The notes under the pieces: generated by a model | Seen by the model: only the letters and a program-made list of their open reading frames with translations | What the model was told of the DNA's origin: nothing | The model's database searches: none | Origin: Selenomonadaceae bacterium | Lineage (GTDB): Bacteria > Bacillota > Negativicutes > Selenomonadales > Selenomonadaceae | Assembly (NCBI GenBank): GCA_017527075.1 | Contig: JAFXQM010000019.1 | Span: forward strand, 1-64,000 | Direction: 5' to 3' | DNA length: 64,000 nt | Shown here: positions 24,977-33,699 of the stretch, in pieces | Layout: each line of letters opens with the position of its first letter | How positions within the stretch are numbered: position 1 is the stretch's first letter | Position numbers and translations under genes: made by a program

Positions 24977-26701
24977 ATGGTCAAGGACAGGCTGAAATTT
25001 TTCGCGGAGAGTTACGTGGCGCACAAGAGGGCGTTCGCGTTCGTGGCGATTGGTTCACTCGTCGGCGCGGGGCTCGGACTGCTCTCGCCCATGCTGATTC
25101 GCCACGTCATGGATGAACTTTTGCCGCACGGAATTTCCTCGGAGATGATTTTGACGGCGGGCGCGCTCCTTGCCATTTACGCGGCGAGTTACTTCCTCAA
25201 TTACAAAATCGAAGTCGTCGGGCGCGGCATGGGTGCCAAAATCGAATTCGCCATGCGCGAAAAACTTTTCCGTCACCTGCTGCGCATGGGTTACTCCTTT
25301 TACGACAACGCGCAAAGCGGACAGCTCCTCTCGCGGCTCGTCAATGACATCTCGGAAGTCGGCGGGCTCATGTTCGCAATCCCGCACTTGTTCGTCACCT
25401 GCTCGATAACTTTGCTCGGCTCCACCGCCCTGCTCTTTTATCTGAACTGGCAACTGGCACTCGTCGTCACCGTCCTGCTCCTCTCCAAAACTTTCACGAC
25501 GATTAAACTCAACGCCGACATGAAAAAAATGTTCATGCGCGCGCGAGAAAACACCGGCGACCTCAGCGGACAAATCGCCGAAAGTTTGCAGGGAATTCGC
25601 CTCGTAAAAACTTTCAGCTGCGAAGAAAAGGAACTCGACAAAATGCTCCGCGCGGGCGAAAATCTTTTGGCGGTTCAGGAAAAATCTTTCCGCACCGTCG
25701 GCAAACTCCACGGCGGCGTCGATTTCTTCTCAAACGTCGTGAACTTGACGATAATCGTCCTCGGCGGCGCGCTGATAAGTTTCGGCGCGATGACCGTCAG
25801 CGACTTGGTTGCCTTCCTGCTTTACATGATGCTTTGCATGCGTCCCGTCTTTCAGCTGATGATGCTGACCGAAGTTTATCAGCGGGGCATGGCGGGCGTC
25901 GAACGTTATCGCGAGCTGATGAGTTTGCCCGAATCGAATGAACTTTCCTCCGAACGCGTCGACAAACTCGAAGCCGCGCAGGCGATTGAATTTTCTCACG
26001 TCGATTTCGGTTACGAGGGCAGCGCGAAAATTTTCAGCGACTTTAACCTGAGCATCGCGGCGGGCGAACACGTCGGAATCGTCGGCATGACCGGCGGCGG
26101 CAAGACCACCCTTTGCGAACTTCTTCTCGGCATGTACGAACTCAACGGCGGGAAAATTTCAATCGACGGGCGCGACATCAAAACCGTCACGACCGACAGC
26201 CTGCGCCGCGAAGTCGGAATGATTCAGCAGGACACGTTTCTTTTCTCCGCCAGCGTCCGCGACAACATTGCTTACGGCAGGGAGGACGCCACCGACGCGG
26301 AAATTGTGGAGGCGGCGCGCCTTGCCGAGGCGCACGAATTTATCAGCGCGCTCCCGAACGGTTACGATACTTTTGTCGGCGAACGCGGCGTCAAACTCAG
26401 CGGCGGGCAGAAGCAGCGAATTGCAATCGCCCGAATGTTTTTGCGCAACCCGAAGATTTTAATCTTGGACGAAGCGACCAGTGCCCTCGACAACGAAACC
26501 GAACGGCAAATTCAGCGCGCCATGCAAAAACTTTCCGAGAATCGCACGACGATAACCGTCGCCCACCGCCTCGCCACCGTCCGCAACTCAAACAGAATTC
26601 TCGTCCTCGAACACGGCAACATCACCGAAGAGGGCACGCACGAAAATCTTATGGCACTGCGCGGCACGTATTACAATCTTTCGACGAACGCCGCCGCGTA
26701 A
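24977..26701 (+). CDS. ABC transporter, exporter type with fused membrane and ATPase domains
   Basis: The 574-residue half-transporter has six membrane helices in residues 1-310 and an ATPase domain after that: Walker A (GMTGGGKTTL), Q-loop (MIQQDTFLFSASVRDNI), signature LSGGQKQRIAIARM, Walker B ILILDEATSALD and the switch histidine in VAHRLATV. Two copies are needed for function, so it is probably a homodimer of the MsbA/LmrA class. The ATG at 24977 has AAGGAGGG upstream; an ATG at 24932 is an alternative. Substrate unknown; regulation by the upstream MarR is likely. Confidence 0.93.
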   Translation: MVKDRLKFFAESYVAHKRAFAFVAIGSLVGAGLGLLSPMLIRHVMDELLPHGISSEMILTAGALLAIYAASYFLNYKIEVVGRGMGAKIEFAMREKLFRHLLRMGYSFYDNAQSGQLLSRLVNDISEVGGLMFAIPHLFVTCSITLLGSTALLFYLNWQLALVVTVLLLSKTFTTIKLNADMKKMFMRARENTGDLSGQIAESLQGIRLVKTFSCEEKELDKMLRAGENLLAVQEKSFRTVGKLHGGVDFFSNVVNLTIIVLGGALISFGAMTVSDLVAFLLYMMLCMRPVFQLMMLTEVYQRGMAGVERYRELMSLPESNELSSERVDKLEAAQAIEFSHVDFGYEGSAKIFSDFNLSIAAGEHVGIVGMTGGGKTTLCELLLGMYELNGGKISIDGRDIKTVTTDSLRREVGMIQQDTFLFSASVRDNIAYGREDATDAEIVEAARLAEAHEFISALPNGYDTFVGERGVKLSGGQKQRIAIARMFLRNPKILILDEATSALDNETERQIQRAMQKLSENRTTITVAHRLATVRNSNRILVLEHGNITEEGTHENLMALRGTYYNLSTNAAA

Positions 26702-26714
26702 AAATTTTTTCGGA

Positions 26715-26921
26715 GCTCGTCGCGTGAGTGGCGGGCGATTTTTTTTTTCGCGAAGATTTTTCCGTGAGCCGCGTGAAAAAATTTTTTGAAGCTCGACGCC
26801 TCGAACGACGGGCAAATTTTTTTGCGAAGATTTTATCCGTCAGCCGCGTGAAAAATTTTTTCGAAGCTCGTCGCGTGAGTGGCGGACGATTTTTTTTGCG
26901 CGAAGATTTTTCCGTGAGCCG
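26715..26921. repeat. 75-76 bp tandem repeat upstream of dnaE
   Basis: Units beginning GCTCGTCGCGTGAGTGGCGG start at 26715, 26791 and 26866. The third is cut off at the dnaE promoter. Each carries A5T6-like runs and the stretch GATTTTTCCGTGAGCCGC. Confidence 0.8.
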
Positions 26922-26936
26922 CCGCTGTGATATAAT
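26908..26936 (+). promoter_or_regulatory. Promoter for dnaE with extended -10
   Basis: TGATATAAT gives a perfect TATAAT (26931-26936) with the TGn extension. The -35 is a weak TTTTCC (26908-26913) that belongs to the third tandem-repeat copy. Confidence 0.6.
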
Positions 26937-26969
26937 CGCAAAAAAATTTTTCAAAGGAGGCGACGCCCC

Positions 26970-29900
26970 GTGAGTGACTTCGTTCACCTGCATGTGCACA
27001 CCGAGTACAGCCTCCTCGACGGCGCGGCGCGAATCAACGACCTGCTCGACGCGGCAAAAAATTTCGGCATGAAGTCCTTGGCGATAACCGACCACGGCAC
27101 CATGTACGGCGTCATCGATTTTTATAAGGCGGCACGCAAGCGCGGAATCAAACCGATTATCGGCTGCGAAGTTTACGTCGCGCCCGGCTCGCGCTTCGAC
27201 AAAACGGAAATCGACGGCGTAAAATATTTTCACCTGATTCTGCTCGCCGAAAACAACGTCGGTTACAAAAATCTGGTCAAGCTGGCGTCGCGTGCGAGTT
27301 GCGAAGGATTTTATTATCGGCCGCGCGTCGACAAGGACAGCTTGCGCGAATTTCACGAGGGACTTATCGCGCTGAGTGCTTGCGTCGCCGGCGAAATTCC
27401 CCGCGCGATTCTCCACGACGAAAATTTTCGCGCAAAGGAACTCATCGCCGAGTACGCGGAAATTTTCGGGCGCGAGAATTTTTTTCTGGAGATTCAAAAT
27501 CACGGGCTCGAAAAAGAAAAAAAAGTTCGTGACGCGCTGAAAAATTTTTCCGCCGAGATGAATATCCCGCTCGTGGCGACCAACGATTTGCATTACGTTC
27601 GCCGCGCCGACAGCTCCTTCCACGACGTTTTGCTTTGCATTCAGACCGGCAAGACGATTCACGACGAACGCCGCTTGAAATTTTCTTCCGACGATTATTT
27701 TCTGAAGTCCGCCGAGGAGATGCGCGAAATTTTTTCCGACACGCCCGAAGCCTGCGACAACACTTTGAAAATCGCCGAACGCTGCAACGTCAGCTTGGAG
27801 TTCGGAAAATTTCAAATGCCTGAGTTCCCGCTGCCCGCAGGAAAAACCGACGCCGAATATTTGCGCGCGCTGTGCGAAAAAAAAATTCACGCGCGTTACG
27901 AAGTTGTCACGGAAGAAATTCGCGCACGCCTCGACCGCGAGCTGGAAATTATTCACGGCATGGGTTACGACGGATATTTTCTCATCGTTTACGATTTCAT
28001 CAACTTTGCGCGGCGCGAAAAAATTCCCGTCGGACCCGGGCGCGGCTCGGCGGCGGGCTCACTCGTCGCTTACGTTTTGGAGATAACCGAACTCGACCCG
28101 CTCAAATATAATTTGCTCTTCGAAAGATTTTTGAATCCCGAACGCGTGACGCTGCCCGATATCGACGTCGACCTTTGTTACATTCGCCGCGACGAAGTTA
28201 TTGATTACGTTCGCAAAAGATACGGCGCGGAAAAAGTTTCGCAAATCGTGACGTTCGGGACGATGGCCGCCAAAGCCGCGATTCGCGACGTCGCCCGCGT
28301 GCTCGACGTGCCTTACGAAAAATCTTCGCGCCTCGTCCAAATGATTCCGAACGTCTTGAACATCACGATTGACACCGCGCTGAAAAAATCCAAAGAACTT
28401 CGCGAAGCATACGACGGCGACGCTCAATCAAAAAAAATAATCGACCTCGCGCGGAAACTGGAAGGACTCCCGCGGCATTCGTCGGTTCACGCGGCGGGCG
28501 TCGTCATCTCCAAAGTCCCGCTCGACGAAATTGTCCCGCTGCAAATTTCAAACGGCGTGCTCGTCACGCAATACGACAAAGACAAAATCGAAGAGCTCGG
28601 CTTGCTGAAGATGGACTTCCTCGGCTTGCGCACGCTGACGATTTTGGCGGAGACGTTTAAAAATATCAAAGCCTCGCGCGGCGTGGAGTTGACGGCGGAG
28701 AAAATTCCTTTGCGCGACGAAAAAACTGCGGCGATGCTTTCGGCGGGCAAGACGGGCGCGGTCTTCCAAATGGAGTCGGCGGGCATGACGGCTTTGGTAA
28801 AAGAGTTGCGCCCCGCAGGTTTCGAAGACTTAATCCCGACGGTCGCGCTTTATCGGCCGGGGCCGCTGGGCTCGGGCATGGTCGAAGATTTTATCGCGGG
28901 CAAGCACGGGCGGAAGGTCGCGAAGTATTTGCACCCGAAGCTGGAGCCGATACTCAAAGAAACTTTCGGCGTGATTTTGTATCAGGAACAGGTCATGCAA
29001 ATCGTTCAGACGCTGGCGGGATTCACGCTCGGTCAGGCGGACATTTTGCGGCGGGCGATGGGCAAGAAGAAGGCGGAGATTTTGCTCGCGCAGAAGGAAA
29101 ATTTTTTGCGGGGCTGCGAATCGAACGGCGTCGAAAAAAATTTGGCGGAAAAAATTTTTGAGCTGCTGACACACTTCGCGGATTACGGCTTCAACAAATC
29201 GCACTCGGCGGCTTACGGTTTGCTGGCGTGGCAGACGGCATACCTCAAGGCGCACTTCCCCGCCGAATACATGGCGGCGATGATGTCCGGCACGCCCGAC
29301 GCCGACAAGGTCGCTTCTTACATTGAACTTTCTCGGCGCATGGGAATAAAAGTTCTCGCGCCCGATATAAATTTCAGCGAAGGAAATTTCACCGTGGAGC
29401 GCGGCGCGATTCGTTTCGGGCTCTCGGCGATAAAAACCGTCGGCGAAATTGCCGTCGTGAATATTTTGAATGAGCGCGCGTTCGGCAAGTTCAAATCGCT
29501 GACAGATTTTTGCGGGCGGCTCGACATAAAAAAAGTTCCCCGCAGGAGCTTGGAGAACTTAATCAAATGCGGCGCGTTCGACAGCGTGGACAAGAGGCGC
29601 ACGGCACTTTTGGCGGCAATGGATTCGGCGATGGCCGCGGGCTTCAAACGTCAGCAGGAACGGGCGGGCGGCGCGATAAATCTTTTCGGCGCGGAAGAAC
29701 TTCACGAGACGAACGCCGACCTGCCCAACGTCAAGGAGCGTCCGCACAATGAAATCCTCGCGTGGGAGAAGGAGACGCTCGGCTTTTACATTTCCGGTCA
29801 CCCGCTCGACACTTTCCGCGAAAAAATTTCCGCGCTCAAGAGCAGCAAAGACCTCGAAAAATTTTCGGGCAGGAAAGTTAAAGTCGGCGGGATTATCACG

Positions 29901-30335
29901 GAGGCGCGGCGGGTCATGACAAAGAAAGGGGACTCGATGGCTTTCGTCAAGCTGGAGGATTTCGACGGCGTGATTGACGTGACGATTTTCCCGAAAATTT
30001 TTGACGCGGCGTTCAAGCTCGTGACGGTCGATGAAGTCGTCGTGGTGGAAGGGCGCGTCGAAGTTTCGGGCAACGGCATTCAGATTTTGGCGGACAAAGT
30101 TACGGCGGCGGAAAATTACGCGGCGGATTTTTGGCTGACGATTCCCGCGCGACTCGAAGTGCCCGAAACTTTTGCCGGCTTAAAAAAAATATTCTCCAAC
30201 CACGTTGGTCGGAGCCAAGTTTTTATGAATCGCGGCGGCGTGTGGAAAAAAATTCCGCCAAAAATTTCTGACGCCCCCGCCGTGTGTGACGCCGTGAAAA
30301 AATTATTGGGCGCGGAAAACGTCAGGCTTTATTAA
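26970..30335 (+). CDS. dnaE: DNA polymerase III alpha subunit DnaE
   Basis: This is the replicative DNA polymerase subunit. The 1121-residue product has an N-terminal PHP domain (HVHTEYSLLDGAARI, TDHGTMYG), the polymerase palm with the catalytic aspartates in LPDIDVDLCY, the fingers and thumb (GQADILRRAMGKKK, YGFNKSHSAAYG), a helix-hairpin-helix and a C-terminal OB fold around residues 990-1070. Length fits DnaE1 rather than PolC. GTG start behind AAAGGAGG. It converges with the Cof-type phosphatase and overlaps it by 4 bp. Confidence 0.97.
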   Translation: MSDFVHLHVHTEYSLLDGAARINDLLDAAKNFGMKSLAITDHGTMYGVIDFYKAARKRGIKPIIGCEVYVAPGSRFDKTEIDGVKYFHLILLAENNVGYKNLVKLASRASCEGFYYRPRVDKDSLREFHEGLIALSACVAGEIPRAILHDENFRAKELIAEYAEIFGRENFFLEIQNHGLEKEKKVRDALKNFSAEMNIPLVATNDLHYVRRADSSFHDVLLCIQTGKTIHDERRLKFSSDDYFLKSAEEMREIFSDTPEACDNTLKIAERCNVSLEFGKFQMPEFPLPAGKTDAEYLRALCEKKIHARYEVVTEEIRARLDRELEIIHGMGYDGYFLIVYDFINFARREKIPVGPGRGSAAGSLVAYVLEITELDPLKYNLLFERFLNPERVTLPDIDVDLCYIRRDEVIDYVRKRYGAEKVSQIVTFGTMAAKAAIRDVARVLDVPYEKSSRLVQMIPNVLNITIDTALKKSKELREAYDGDAQSKKIIDLARKLEGLPRHSSVHAAGVVISKVPLDEIVPLQISNGVLVTQYDKDKIEELGLLKMDFLGLRTLTILAETFKNIKASRGVELTAEKIPLRDEKTAAMLSAGKTGAVFQMESAGMTALVKELRPAGFEDLIPTVALYRPGPLGSGMVEDFIAGKHGRKVAKYLHPKLEPILKETFGVILYQEQVMQIVQTLAGFTLGQADILRRAMGKKKAEILLAQKENFLRGCESNGVEKNLAEKIFELLTHFADYGFNKSHSAAYGLLAWQTAYLKAHFPAEYMAAMMSGTPDADKVASYIELSRRMGIKVLAPDINFSEGNFTVERGAIRFGLSAIKTVGEIAVVNILNERAFGKFKSLTDFCGRLDIKKVPRRSLENLIKCGAFDSVDKRRTALLAAMDSAMAAGFKRQQERAGGAINLFGAEELHETNADLPNVKERPHNEILAWEKETLGFYISGHPLDTFREKISALKSSKDLEKFSGRKVKVGGIITEARRVMTKKGDSMAFVKLEDFDGVIDVTIFPKIFDAAFKLVTVDEVVVVEGRVEVSGNGIQILADKVTAAENYAADFWLTIPARLEVPETFAGLKKIFSNHVGRSQVFMNRGGVWKKIPPKISDAPAVCDAVKKLLGAENVRLY

Positions 30336-31150
30336 CGAAAAAATTTTTCAATCGCCGAAGCAACTCCGTCGTGGTCGTTGTCGTCCGTCACGAAGTCGGC
30401 GATTTTTTTTATTTCGTCGGAGGCGTTGCCCATTGCCACGCCCAGACCCGCCGTCTGCAAAATTTCTTTGTCGTTGTCGGCGTCGCCAATCGCAACCGCC
30501 TCGCTCAAATCCAAATTCAAAAATTCGCAAAGCTCCGCGAGCCCCGAACCCTTTGTGATATTCGCGGGCGACATCTCCAAGTTAAAAGCCTCGGCAAAAC
30601 TTATCGACAAGTTCAGCTTGCTTATGCGCGCGAAATTTTTGTCTCGGGAAATTTTGTCGCGATGATAAAGATTGACCTTGATGACTTCGCCGGGGTGCGC
30701 GCGGACGTATTCGCGGCAGTCGTCGCAGCGTTCGCAGAGTCGATTGAACATGTCCTGATAAATTGCCATGTCGAACGCCGCCATGTTCTGAATATCTTCT
30801 TCGCGGGCAACGGAACGACGAATCGTGTGCAGATGAATCATCGCGCGCGTCTCCAGCCCGAAGTCAATCAGTTTAAAAATCGTCGGCTCGTCCACGGCGT
30901 GAACTTTAATCGGCGCGTCGCTGAAGAAATCGTAAATCATTCCGCCGCTGATTAAAATCCCGTAACGCATCGCCGCCTTGAGTTCTTCGCGATAATCTGC
31001 AAGCTCGGCGAGGTTGCGGCCGCTGCTCACGGCGACGAAAACTCCGCGCGCGGCGAGGGCGTTGAGAGCTTCAATCGTTCGCGGCGAAATTTTTTTTCGG
31101 GAGTTGAGGACGGTGCCGTCCATGTCGAACGCAAAAAGTTTGTACTTCAT
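30332..31150 (-). CDS. Cof-type HAD-superfamily sugar/nucleotide phosphatase
   Basis: The 272-residue product has the HAD motifs: FDMDGTVLNS (motif I, residues 8-17), a threonine/serine motif VSSGRN, lysine and the C-terminal AIGDADNDKEIL. The large alpha/beta cap between residues 80 and 190 puts it in the Cof/YkrA subclass (C2B cap). Members dephosphorylate sugar phosphates, PLP or flavin precursors; the substrate cannot be told from sequence. GCAGGAGG lies upstream of the ATG. Confidence 0.9.
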   Translation of the reverse strand: MKYKLFAFDMDGTVLNSRKKISPRTIEALNALAARGVFVAVSSGRNLAELADYREELKAAMRYGILISGGMIYDFFSDAPIKVHAVDEPTIFKLIDFGLETRAMIHLHTIRRSVAREEDIQNMAAFDMAIYQDMFNRLCERCDDCREYVRAHPGEVIKVNLYHRDKISRDKNFARISKLNLSISFAEAFNLEMSPANITKGSGLAELCEFLNLDLSEAVAIGDADNDKEILQTAGLGVAMGNASDEIKKIADFVTDDNDHDGVASAIEKFFR

Positions 31151-31221
31151 TTCAAAACCTCCTGCGCGGATTTTATCATAAGCTTGACGGCTTGTGTTAA
31201 ACTTTTTTGCGGTGATTTATC

Positions 31222-32517
31222 GTGACAGAAATTTTTTTGCTCGGAATATTTTCCGCCGCGCTGATAATTTGCATTTTGTCGGACGTGTCGATTTTGTTCG
31301 CGCTGGTCTTCGGGCTGATGATTTTTTCGTTTTACGCCGCGGAGCTCGGACATTCGCCGCGAAAAATTTTTGCCATGTGGAGTGCGGGCGTTCGTCCCGT
31401 CAAAACGGTTTTGATAACTCTCCTGCTGATTGGAATCGTCACAGCTTATTGGCGGGCGGCGGGCGTCATCCCCGCGATAATTTTTTACACGGCGGATTTT
31501 TTTTCGCCCGCGATAATTTTGCTCATGACGTTCTGGCTTTGCGGACTCATCTCGACTTTGATAGGCACGGCGTTCGGGACGGCGGCGACGATGGGCGTCA
31601 TCTGCGCGGCAATCGCGGAAAATTTGGGCGTGCCGCTTTGGCTGACGGGCGGCGCGATTTTGTCGGGCGCATACTTGGGCGACAGGTGCTCACCCATGTC
31701 AACGAGCGCACTCCTCGTGGCGACGCTGACTCGCACGGACATTTTTAAAAATCTCGTCGGCATGATAAAAACTTCAATCGTCCCGCTGATTTTGGCGAGC
31801 GCATTTTATTTTGCGGCGGGAATTTTTTTCGCGGAAGGAGGAGCAGCGACCGTCGACGCCAAAGAAATTTTTGCGCGGACGTTCACAATCACGCCGAGCG
31901 TTTTAATACCCGCGGTGTTAATCGTCGTGCTGTCGCTGTTGCGGCTGAGAGTTCAGCTGATGATGCTTGCGAGTATCTTGGCGTGCATGGCAGGGGCGAT
32001 TCTGATTCAAGGCGCGGAAATTTTTGAGCTGCTGAAGGTCGCGGCGTTCGGTTATTATCCGTCGGACGCACAGCTTGCAAAAATTTTGAGCGGCGGCGGA
32101 ATAATTTCCATGGCGAGCGTCTCGGCGATTGTCGGGCTGTCGAGCTGTTACGCGGGAATTTTTCAGGCGACGGGATTTTTGAATCGCCTGCAGAGTCTGC
32201 TGATTGAACTCGGCAAAAAATTTTCTCCGTTCGCGAGCGTGCTGACGGCGGCGGTCGTCACGAACATGGCGGCTTGCAACCAAACGCTGGCGATAATGCT
32301 GACTCATCAGCTGTGCCGAACCGTCGAGCCGCGCGCTGAAATTTTTGCGCTCCATTTGGAAAATTCCGCAGTGGTGGTCGCGCCGCTGATTCCGTGGGCG
32401 ATTGCCAACGTGGTGCCCTTGACGCTCATCAACGCGCCGCCGAGTTCGCTCTTCGCCGCGTGGTATCTGTGGCTGATTCCGATTTGTCAGCTGCCGAAAA
32501 AATTTTCCGCGAGATGA
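31222..32517 (+). CDS. nhaC: NhaC-family Na+/H+ antiporter
   Basis: The 431-residue protein is an integral membrane protein of about eleven helices. It shows NhaC-family features: GTAFGTAATMGVIC, GAYLGDRCSPMSTSALL, and the C-terminal segment NMAACNQTLAIML followed by LENSAVVVAPLIPWAIAN. Members exchange sodium, or in some cases malate/lactate, for protons; a sodium antiporter is the default. GTG start at 31222 behind a modest GGTGAT. Transcribed divergently from the Cof gene. Confidence 0.88.
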   Translation: MTEIFLLGIFSAALIICILSDVSILFALVFGLMIFSFYAAELGHSPRKIFAMWSAGVRPVKTVLITLLLIGIVTAYWRAAGVIPAIIFYTADFFSPAIILLMTFWLCGLISTLIGTAFGTAATMGVICAAIAENLGVPLWLTGGAILSGAYLGDRCSPMSTSALLVATLTRTDIFKNLVGMIKTSIVPLILASAFYFAAGIFFAEGGAATVDAKEIFARTFTITPSVLIPAVLIVVLSLLRLRVQLMMLASILACMAGAILIQGAEIFELLKVAAFGYYPSDAQLAKILSGGGIISMASVSAIVGLSSCYAGIFQATGFLNRLQSLLIELGKKFSPFASVLTAAVVTNMAACNQTLAIMLTHQLCRTVEPRAEIFALHLENSAVVVAPLIPWAIANVVPLTLINAPPSSLFAAWYLWLIPICQLPKKFSAR

Positions 32518-32526
32518 TTTGCGCCG

Positions 32527-32690
32527 CCGCTGAAAAATTTTCGCCGCCGTCACGAGGATTTAATCCGCTGAAAATTTTTTGCCGCACTCACGACGACTTG
32601 AGCCGCTGAAAAATTTTTTGCCGCACTCACGACGACTCAAGCCGCTGAAGAAATTTTTTTCCGCACTCACGACGATTTAACCCGCGGAAA
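32527..32690. repeat. 38-40 bp tandem repeat downstream of nhaC
   Basis: CCGCTGAAAAATTTTTTGCC-type units start at 32527, 32565, 32603, 32642 and 32682 (partial). Each continues with GCACTCACGACGA and ends TTGAG/CAAG/TTTAA. No open frame or gene is visible here. Confidence 0.8.
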
Positions 32691-32718
32691 AAAAATAATC
32701 CCTCGCGAACGGAGAGAT
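32687..32718 (-). terminator. Terminator of the FlhB-tail gene
   Basis: On the minus strand ATCTCTC / GAGGGAT (7 bp, one G-U) with loop CGTTCGC is followed by TATTTTTTTT. Confidence 0.6.
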
Positions 32719-32731
32719 TTTTTGAAACGAT

Positions 32732-33076
32732 TCAGAATAAACTGCTGCGTCGACGCTGAGCGGCGAGCCGTCGAGCGGCGGCAATTTGTTCGTGCGACTT
32801 GTCCATCTTGTAAACGTAAGCCATGACTTCGGCGATGGCCTTGTAAAGTTCGGGCGGAATCTCTCGGTCAATCTCCAAGGCCATCAACATATTCACGAGC
32901 GTTTTGTCCTGATAAACGGGCACGGCATTTTTCTGCGCGGTCTCCAAGATGTGTTCGGCGACATGCCCGCGCCCCTTGGCAATGACTTTCGGAGCAAGGT
33001 CGCGTTCGGCCTCGTACTTGAGCGCGACTGCCTTGCGTTGAGGAGCAACACTCGTCGGCTGCGTTCTTTCGTCCAT
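32732..33076 (-). CDS. Stand-alone FlhB C-terminal-domain protein (FhlB-like)
   Basis: The 114-residue product matches only the cytoplasmic tail of the flagellar/type III export switch FlhB: AVALKYEAERDLAPKVIAKGRGHVAEHI, then PVYQDKTLVNMLMALEIDREIPPELYKAIAEVMAYVYKMDK in pieces. The membrane part and the self-cleaving NPTH motif are absent, as in known FhlB proteins, which can partly replace the FlhB tail. The last 15 residues are arginine-rich. No other flagellar gene is nearby. The ATG at 33076 has GAGGATG upstream. Confidence 0.85.
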   Translation of the reverse strand: MDERTQPTSVAPQRKAVALKYEAERDLAPKVIAKGRGHVAEHILETAQKNAVPVYQDKTLVNMLMALEIDREIPPELYKAIAEVMAYVYKMDKSHEQIAAARRLAAQRRRSSLF

Positions 33077-33142
33077 GATTCATCATCCTCGTCCGGGAAA
33101 CTTTTTCAAATTATATTTGCCGCTTTCGGCCGCGTCAAGCGC

Positions 33143-33180
33143 AAAACTCCCCGCCGCGTCATGCAGCAGGGAGTTTTTTT
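33143..33180. terminator. Terminator hairpin between the tiny membrane genes and the FlhB-tail gene
   Basis: AAAACTCCC and GGGAGTTTT flank a further partly paired core. T-runs lie on both sides (seven T on the plus strand, four on the minus), so it may end the 33301-33565 transcript. Confidence 0.65.
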
Positions 33181-33199
33181 CGGAGAGGGGATATTTCTA

Positions 33200-33325
33200 A
33201 TGGTTAAGAGGATTTTCAAATTCAACGGCGTGCGAGATTTTTACGTGCGCCGACGACTGTTTGAGTCCGCCGCGCAAATTCTCCGCCGTGTCGAAGGGTA
33301 TCAGATGAATTTATCGAGAGCGTAG
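33200..33325 (+). CDS. Possible 41-residue basic peptide antisense to the tiny membrane gene
   Basis: ATG at 33200 lies 9 bp after GGAGAGGGG and the frame runs to TAG at 33325. The product is basic (MVKRIFKFNGVRDFYVRRRL at the start). Its 3' end overlaps the end of the minus-strand gene 33301-33408 by 25 bp. Only the good ribosome site supports it; no promoter is visible and it could be chance. Confidence 0.3.
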   Translation: MVKRIFKFNGVRDFYVRRRLFESAAQILRRVEGYQMNLSRA

Positions 33326-33408
33326 ACCAGTGCCAAACCGACTGCCAGCGAGCAAGCGAAAATTCCCGTGCTCACCGCGAGGACACTGTCTTTGAAGTTT
33401 TTCTTCAT
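33301..33408 (-). CDS. Tiny single-pass membrane peptide, copy 2 (35 aa)
   Basis: The peptide starts MKKNFKDSVLAVSTGIFACS and continues as one membrane helix ending in YALDKFI. AAAGGAGG lies 8 bp before the ATG. It is a clear paralog of the 37-residue peptide encoded just upstream: both have MKKxF, then xSTGxFxxSLxVGLxLxY and LDKxx. Size and form resemble holin-like or type I toxin peptides, or small transporter subunits, but nothing specific is recognised. Confidence 0.72.
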   Translation of the reverse strand: MKKNFKDSVLAVSTGIFACSLAVGLALVYALDKFI

Positions 33409-33451
33409 GATGTGCGCCTCCTTTGCTCAAATTTTTTCGAGCGCCGAAGCC

Positions 33452-33565
33452 TCAAAAGATTTTGTCGAGACCGTAGAGAAGAACCAGTCCGACGACCAGC
33501 GATGCGCTGAAAAGTCCTGTGCTGAGCGCGAGCAGAGCCGCGTTCTCTTCAAAATGTTTCTTCAT
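33452..33565 (-). CDS. Tiny single-pass membrane peptide, copy 1 (37 aa)
   Basis: The product begins MKKHFEENAALLALSTGLFS and continues as a hydrophobic helix ending YGLDKIF. A strong ribosome site (GGAGG) precedes the ATG, and a promoter with an extended -10 lies about 50 bp upstream. Its paralog follows after 43 bp. Charge pattern (positive N-terminus, acidic residues before the helix, LDK at the end) is conserved between the two, which argues for selection on the protein. Function unknown. Confidence 0.75.
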   Translation of the reverse strand: MKKHFEENAALLALSTGLFSASLVVGLVLLYGLDKIF

Positions 33566-33616
33566 GGTTATTGCCTCCTGTCTTGTGTTCGTCGTTCATT
33601 CCGTTGAACAGCGCGA

Positions 33617-33644
33617 AGTATATCACAGGAAAAATTTTTGGCAA
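33617..33644 (-). promoter_or_regulatory. Promoter for the tiny membrane peptide pair
   Basis: On the minus strand TTGCCA (33639-33644), 16 bp, TATACT (33617-33622) with the extended form TGATATACT. It lies 52 bp before the first ATG. Confidence 0.65.
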
Positions 33645-33699
33645 TGCGCAATCGTTATTGATTCGTGTCGAATTCGTTATCGTTCATTCCAAATTCATT

